NCBI GenBank assembly: GCA_021205715.1
Contig: JAJPXA010000152.1
Location: 1-8,187, forward strand
Direction of reading: 5' to 3'
Length of the DNA stretch: 8,187 nt
Source of the DNA: Bacillota bacterium
Lineage (GTDB): Bacteria; Bacillota; Clostridia; UBA1381
In this document: positions 5,809-8,187 of the stretch, piece by piece
Numbering within the stretch: position 1 is the first letter of the stretch
Layout: each line of letters begins with the position of its first letter
Notes under the pieces: generated by a model
The model's database searches: none
Told to the model about the DNA's origin: nothing
Seen by the model: only the letters and a program-made list of their open reading frames with translations
Position numbers and translations under genes: made by a program

Positions 5809-6969
5809 TTAGCCGCGGTCAGCTATATCTCTGAGATGCCCCACTATCCCTTTTGAGGACAAATCCTCGCGCTCTATCACGGTTATCCCCATTTCGAGCG
5901 CGCGCCGATAGGTTCTGGGTGATTCCTCGGAAATCTGCGCCGCCGTCAAAATCACGGCTTTCGCGTATTTTCCGCCGAAGCGCTCGGCAAGAGTATGTAT
6001 TTCATTGAGCGCCGAGGTGTTTACCGAGCCGCTCTTGCAGGATATAAACACCGGCACAACGCCCTTTGTCACAATAACATCAATTTCGTTTGTCACATCG
6101 TCGTACTCGTTTTCAATGCCGTTCCAATCGATAACGACGCTCATATCCACATCGTCAAACTCGCCGCTTGAGCGCGCGCACCGATATGTATGCAGCTCCA
6201 GCCACACGCCGACATCGCAAAGCAAACGTCGGATTTTGCAGTCCGCGAACCGAAAGCGCACGTTTCCGCGGGAAATTTCGAGATTTCTTATAACGCCTAT
6301 GCTCTCCAAATCCTCAAGAATACCGTAGCAGCAGTAAAACGAAACGTTGTCCTCATACGCGTGCTCCTTTCCGAAAAAGGAAACGGAGGATGCGCCCGAA
6401 AAATGCTGAATATATGCGACAAATTTATTCCAATCGCGCTTGTGCTTAAGATAAATATTCCACATATCGTTTATAAAATCATCATCATAGCAGTCATAAT
6501 CGTTCGGGTCGAAATGCCCGTGCGCTATAACCGAGCCGCCGGCAAGCCGTATAAAATCGCGTATCGAAATACGCGGCAAAGCGTCCGCGCAGGGGAGCGC
6601 GCAGCCGGTCGATATATTTTTAAATGTTCTCAAAGCGTGGGAATACACGTAAAAATCCATATCCGTTTTAAGCCTGCCCGCGGCAAACCACACAACGGAA
6701 TCCCCGCAAGTTAAATCCACCGCGCAGTCGTCAAGCTCGTCCGTGATTTCTTTAAGCGTAAAGGCAATACTTTCCGCCGTATGCTCGGTGAAAACGCGGA
6801 AATTAACGCTTTGAGCAAGACCGCGGCTTAAAATATAATTTTTAATCACGCGCCGGTTATGCTTAACCCTCTTCCCGCCCAAAAATATTATATTTTCGGG
6901 TTTAAACACCATGGCGGCGTAAACATTTATCACAGGATTGTCATTATAAACCGCGACTAAATTTTTCAC
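5809..6969 (-). CDS. CARF plus PD-(D/E)XK-type protein, DUF1887 (Card1/Can2-like)
   Basis: A 386-residue protein that I assign to the DUF1887 class. Members such as Card1 and Can2 sense cyclic oligoadenylate through an N-terminal CARF domain and cut nucleic acid with a C-terminal restriction-like domain. Residues 1-130 look like CARF: a first strand with NLVAVYNDNPVINVYAAM, a second at ENIIFLGG, and the ligand-loop motif DLTCGDS (85-91). Residues about 140-250 are a linker with a probable winged-helix-like part. The C-terminal domain has GVWLELH (E258), TNEIDVIV (D297), FISCKSG (S310, K312) and a conserved-looking LAERFGGKYAK helix. S310 occupies the place where the ExK glutamate is expected. 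The GTG at 6967-6969 is preferred because GAAGGGA lies 9 nt upstream; a TTG at 6987 would need no ribosome site. It follows rodA by 70 nt. No cas gene or CRISPR array is in the window. Confidence 0.82.
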   Translation of the reverse strand: MKNLVAVYNDNPVINVYAAMVFKPENIIFLGGKRVKHNRRVIKNYILSRGLAQSVNFRVFTEHTAESIAFTLKEITDELDDCAVDLTCGDSVVWFAAGRLKTDMDFYVYSHALRTFKNISTGCALPCADALPRISIRDFIRLAGGSVIAHGHFDPNDYDCYDDDFINDMWNIYLKHKRDWNKFVAYIQHFSGASSVSFFGKEHAYEDNVSFYCCYGILEDLESIGVIRNLEISRGNVRFRFADCKIRRLLCDVGVWLELHTYRCARSSGEFDDVDMSVVIDWNGIENEYDDVTNEIDVIVTKGVVPVFISCKSGSVNTSALNEIHTLAERFGGKYAKAVILTAAQISEESPRTYRRALEMGITVIEREDLSSKGIVGHLRDIADRG

Positions 6970-6978
6970 ATTAACACA

Positions 6979-6985
6979 TCCCTTC
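6979..6985 (-). promoter_or_regulatory. Ribosome binding site that supports the GTG start of the CARF gene
   Basis: The minus strand reads GAAGGGA 9 nt before GTG at 6969. The in-frame TTG at 6987 overlaps this site and has no purine run before it. An ATG between them runs straight into a stop in another frame. Confidence 0.65.
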
Positions 6986-7039
6986 AAAGCTCGGCGCGCC
7001 GTTTTCGGCGGCGTAACGGATTATCCCGCTCGGCGGGCG

Positions 7040-8176
7040 TTAATATACGTCAATCGCGCTTCGCGGCTTGTTATGATACTCCACGCTCATAACCAAGCCT
7101 ATCGCCGCCAAATTGGTAACCATAGACGAGCCGCCGTAGGTTATAAACGGCAGCGGAATGCCCGTAACGGGCGTAATTCCGATGCACATACCGATATTTT
7201 CAACCGTATGGAACAAAAACATCGCGCCCACGGACGTGCAGATATACCTTCCGAATGAATTATCGGCGCGCCTCGCTATCGTAAAGCACCGCCAAATTAC
7301 GATAAACAGCGCCGCCGTTAGTATAATCGCGCCGATAAAGCCCCATTCCTCTGCTATCGTGCTGAATATAAAGTCGGTCGATTTCGCGGGCAAATATCCC
7401 ATTTGATTTTGAACGCCGTTTAAATATCCGTCGCCGAAAATCTGTCCCGCGCCCACCGCGAGCTTTGACTGAATAACATTGTAGCCGCCGTCCATCGGCT
7501 CAAGCTCCGGATTTAAAAACACGTTTATTCTCTGCTGCTGATAATCGGTCAGCATATAGTTATAAATAAGCGGTATGGAAATTATGCCCAAGCCCGTGAC
7601 GGGTATAATATATTTGTACGACAGCTTCGCCGTAAACAGCAAAACCATAAACATAAACACAAATACCATAAGCGAGCCGAGATCCGGCTGAAGCATAATA
7701 AGCGCCGCGATCGGAACAAGGTGCAAAACAAGTCCCAGCAGAATAAGCGGCTTGTTTATTCTGTCCTCCACGGCGGCAAGATGATAGGAAAATGTGATTG
7801 TATAACAAATCTTCGCAAATTCCGCCGACTGAATACTGACCGCCCCGATACGAATCCAGCTTTTCGCGCCGCCGCCGGTGCTTCCGATGAGCAGAACCAA
7901 GATTAATATGGCAACCGCGAAAATATACACCGGACGTATAAGGTTTTTAAACTGCTCGTAATCAAAAAAGCACAGCACAACGGCAGCCGCCGTTCCGATA
8001 ACGACAGACGCCGACTGCACGATAACGTTCGTGATTGTTCCGCTTGTCCGCGTCGCGGAATAAATCGCGATAACACCGAACACCGACAGCATAAAGGTTA
8101 ATATAAGCAAAAACCAGTCAAACTGCCGCGAAATAACGGATTTTTTTGAAATTTTATTGATTGACACACTGCGCAT
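7040..8176 (-). CDS. rodA: Rod shape-determining SEDS glycosyltransferase RodA
   Basis: Polytopic membrane protein that polymerises lipid II into glycan strands for side-wall elongation, working with a class B penicillin-binding protein in the elongasome. The 378 residues contain about ten hydrophobic segments. SEDS landmarks are KSWIRIG (105-111), LQPDLGS (162-168), GGYNVIQSKLAVGAG (230-244), the catalytic-loop STDFIFS with putative catalytic D268, and PVTGIPLPFITYGGSSM (336-352). The PLPFITYGGSS and AGYxVIQSK-type segments favour RodA over FtsW or SpoVE, though SEDS subfamilies are hard to separate without a tree. The usual QPSEF near helix 4 reads QSAEF (116-120). The ATG at 8174-8176 has a GAGAGA purine run at the extreme window edge, so its promoter and upstream neighbour are out of view. 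The stop is 70 nt before the CARF gene, with no clear terminator. Confidence 0.92.
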   Translation of the reverse strand: MRSVSINKISKKSVISRQFDWFLLILTFMLSVFGVIAIYSATRTSGTITNVIVQSASVVIGTAAAVVLCFFDYEQFKNLIRPVYIFAVAILILVLLIGSTGGGAKSWIRIGAVSIQSAEFAKICYTITFSYHLAAVEDRINKPLILLGLVLHLVPIAALIMLQPDLGSLMVFVFMFMVLLFTAKLSYKYIIPVTGLGIISIPLIYNYMLTDYQQQRINVFLNPELEPMDGGYNVIQSKLAVGAGQIFGDGYLNGVQNQMGYLPAKSTDFIFSTIAEEWGFIGAIILTAALFIVIWRCFTIARRADNSFGRYICTSVGAMFLFHTVENIGMCIGITPVTGIPLPFITYGGSSMVTNLAAIGLVMSVEYHNKPRSAIDVY

Positions 8177-8187
8177 AACATTCTCTC

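Noticed and set aside
6970..6987. TTG start for the CARF gene
   Set aside because: It overlaps the ribosome binding site of the GTG start and has no purine-rich site of its own.
6997..7037. Possible terminator between rodA and the CARF gene
   Set aside because: Two short GC hairpins (7025-7037 and 6997-7010, each with a 5-bp stem) are present, but neither is followed by a U-run on the minus strand. Read-through is likely.
7020..7055. Promoter for the CARF gene using TTGACG at the rodA end and GATAAT in the gap
   Set aside because: The spacing is 22 nt, too long for a sigma-A promoter.
1..8187. CRISPR array or cas genes accompanying the CARF protein
   Set aside because: No regularly spaced direct repeats of 25-40 nt and no Cas-like protein are visible anywhere in the window.

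Overview
The window carries seven protein genes, all on the minus strand. It looks like ordinary chromosome from a low-GC-lineage Firmicute, most likely a Clostridia-type gut or anaerobic bacterium. The evidence is a DUF896 (UPF0291/YnzC) protein, an HPr-like protein with the Ser-46 region, a long glutamine-dependent NAD synthetase, strong AAGGAG-type ribosome binding sites and sigma-A promoters close to TTGACA-17-TATAAT. Base composition is moderate and codon use looks similar across the genes. I see no tRNA, rRNA, insertion sequence or CRISPR array, and no gene-free stretch over 300 bases.

Read in the direction of transcription (high to low coordinates), the first block is rodA (8176-7040), a SEDS cell-wall glycosyltransferase. 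After a 70-nt gap comes a CARF plus PD-(D/E)XK-type protein of the DUF1887/Card1-Can2 class (6969-5809), with no CRISPR or cas gene in view. A near-perfect sigma-A promoter (5759-5731) then drives a short gene for an HPr-like protein that lacks the phosphorylatable histidine (5701-5468). This unit ends in three consecutive hairpins, the last of which is a convincing intrinsic terminator (5406-5370).

The second block starts from its own promoter (5317-5289). It is a tightly packed unit: a 59-residue DUF896 protein (5238-5059), a membrane-anchored TPR protein with an acidic tandem-repeat tail (5053-3998), rarA/mgsA (3993-2710) and nadE (2713-803). Gaps are 4-5 nt, and rarA and nadE overlap by 4 nt (ATGA). 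An EamA/DMT transporter (774 to beyond position 1) follows 28 nt later and is cut by the window edge.

Most of the content is housekeeping: cell elongation, replication-fork repair, NAD synthesis and metabolite export. The accessory-looking signal is the stand-alone CARF-nuclease-like protein between rodA and the HPr-like gene. It has a CARF-type DLT-G motif, but a serine sits where the ExK glutamate of the nuclease centre is expected. Whether it is an active cyclic-oligonucleotide-triggered nuclease, a binding-only sensor or a member of a branch with different chemistry is the main open question.
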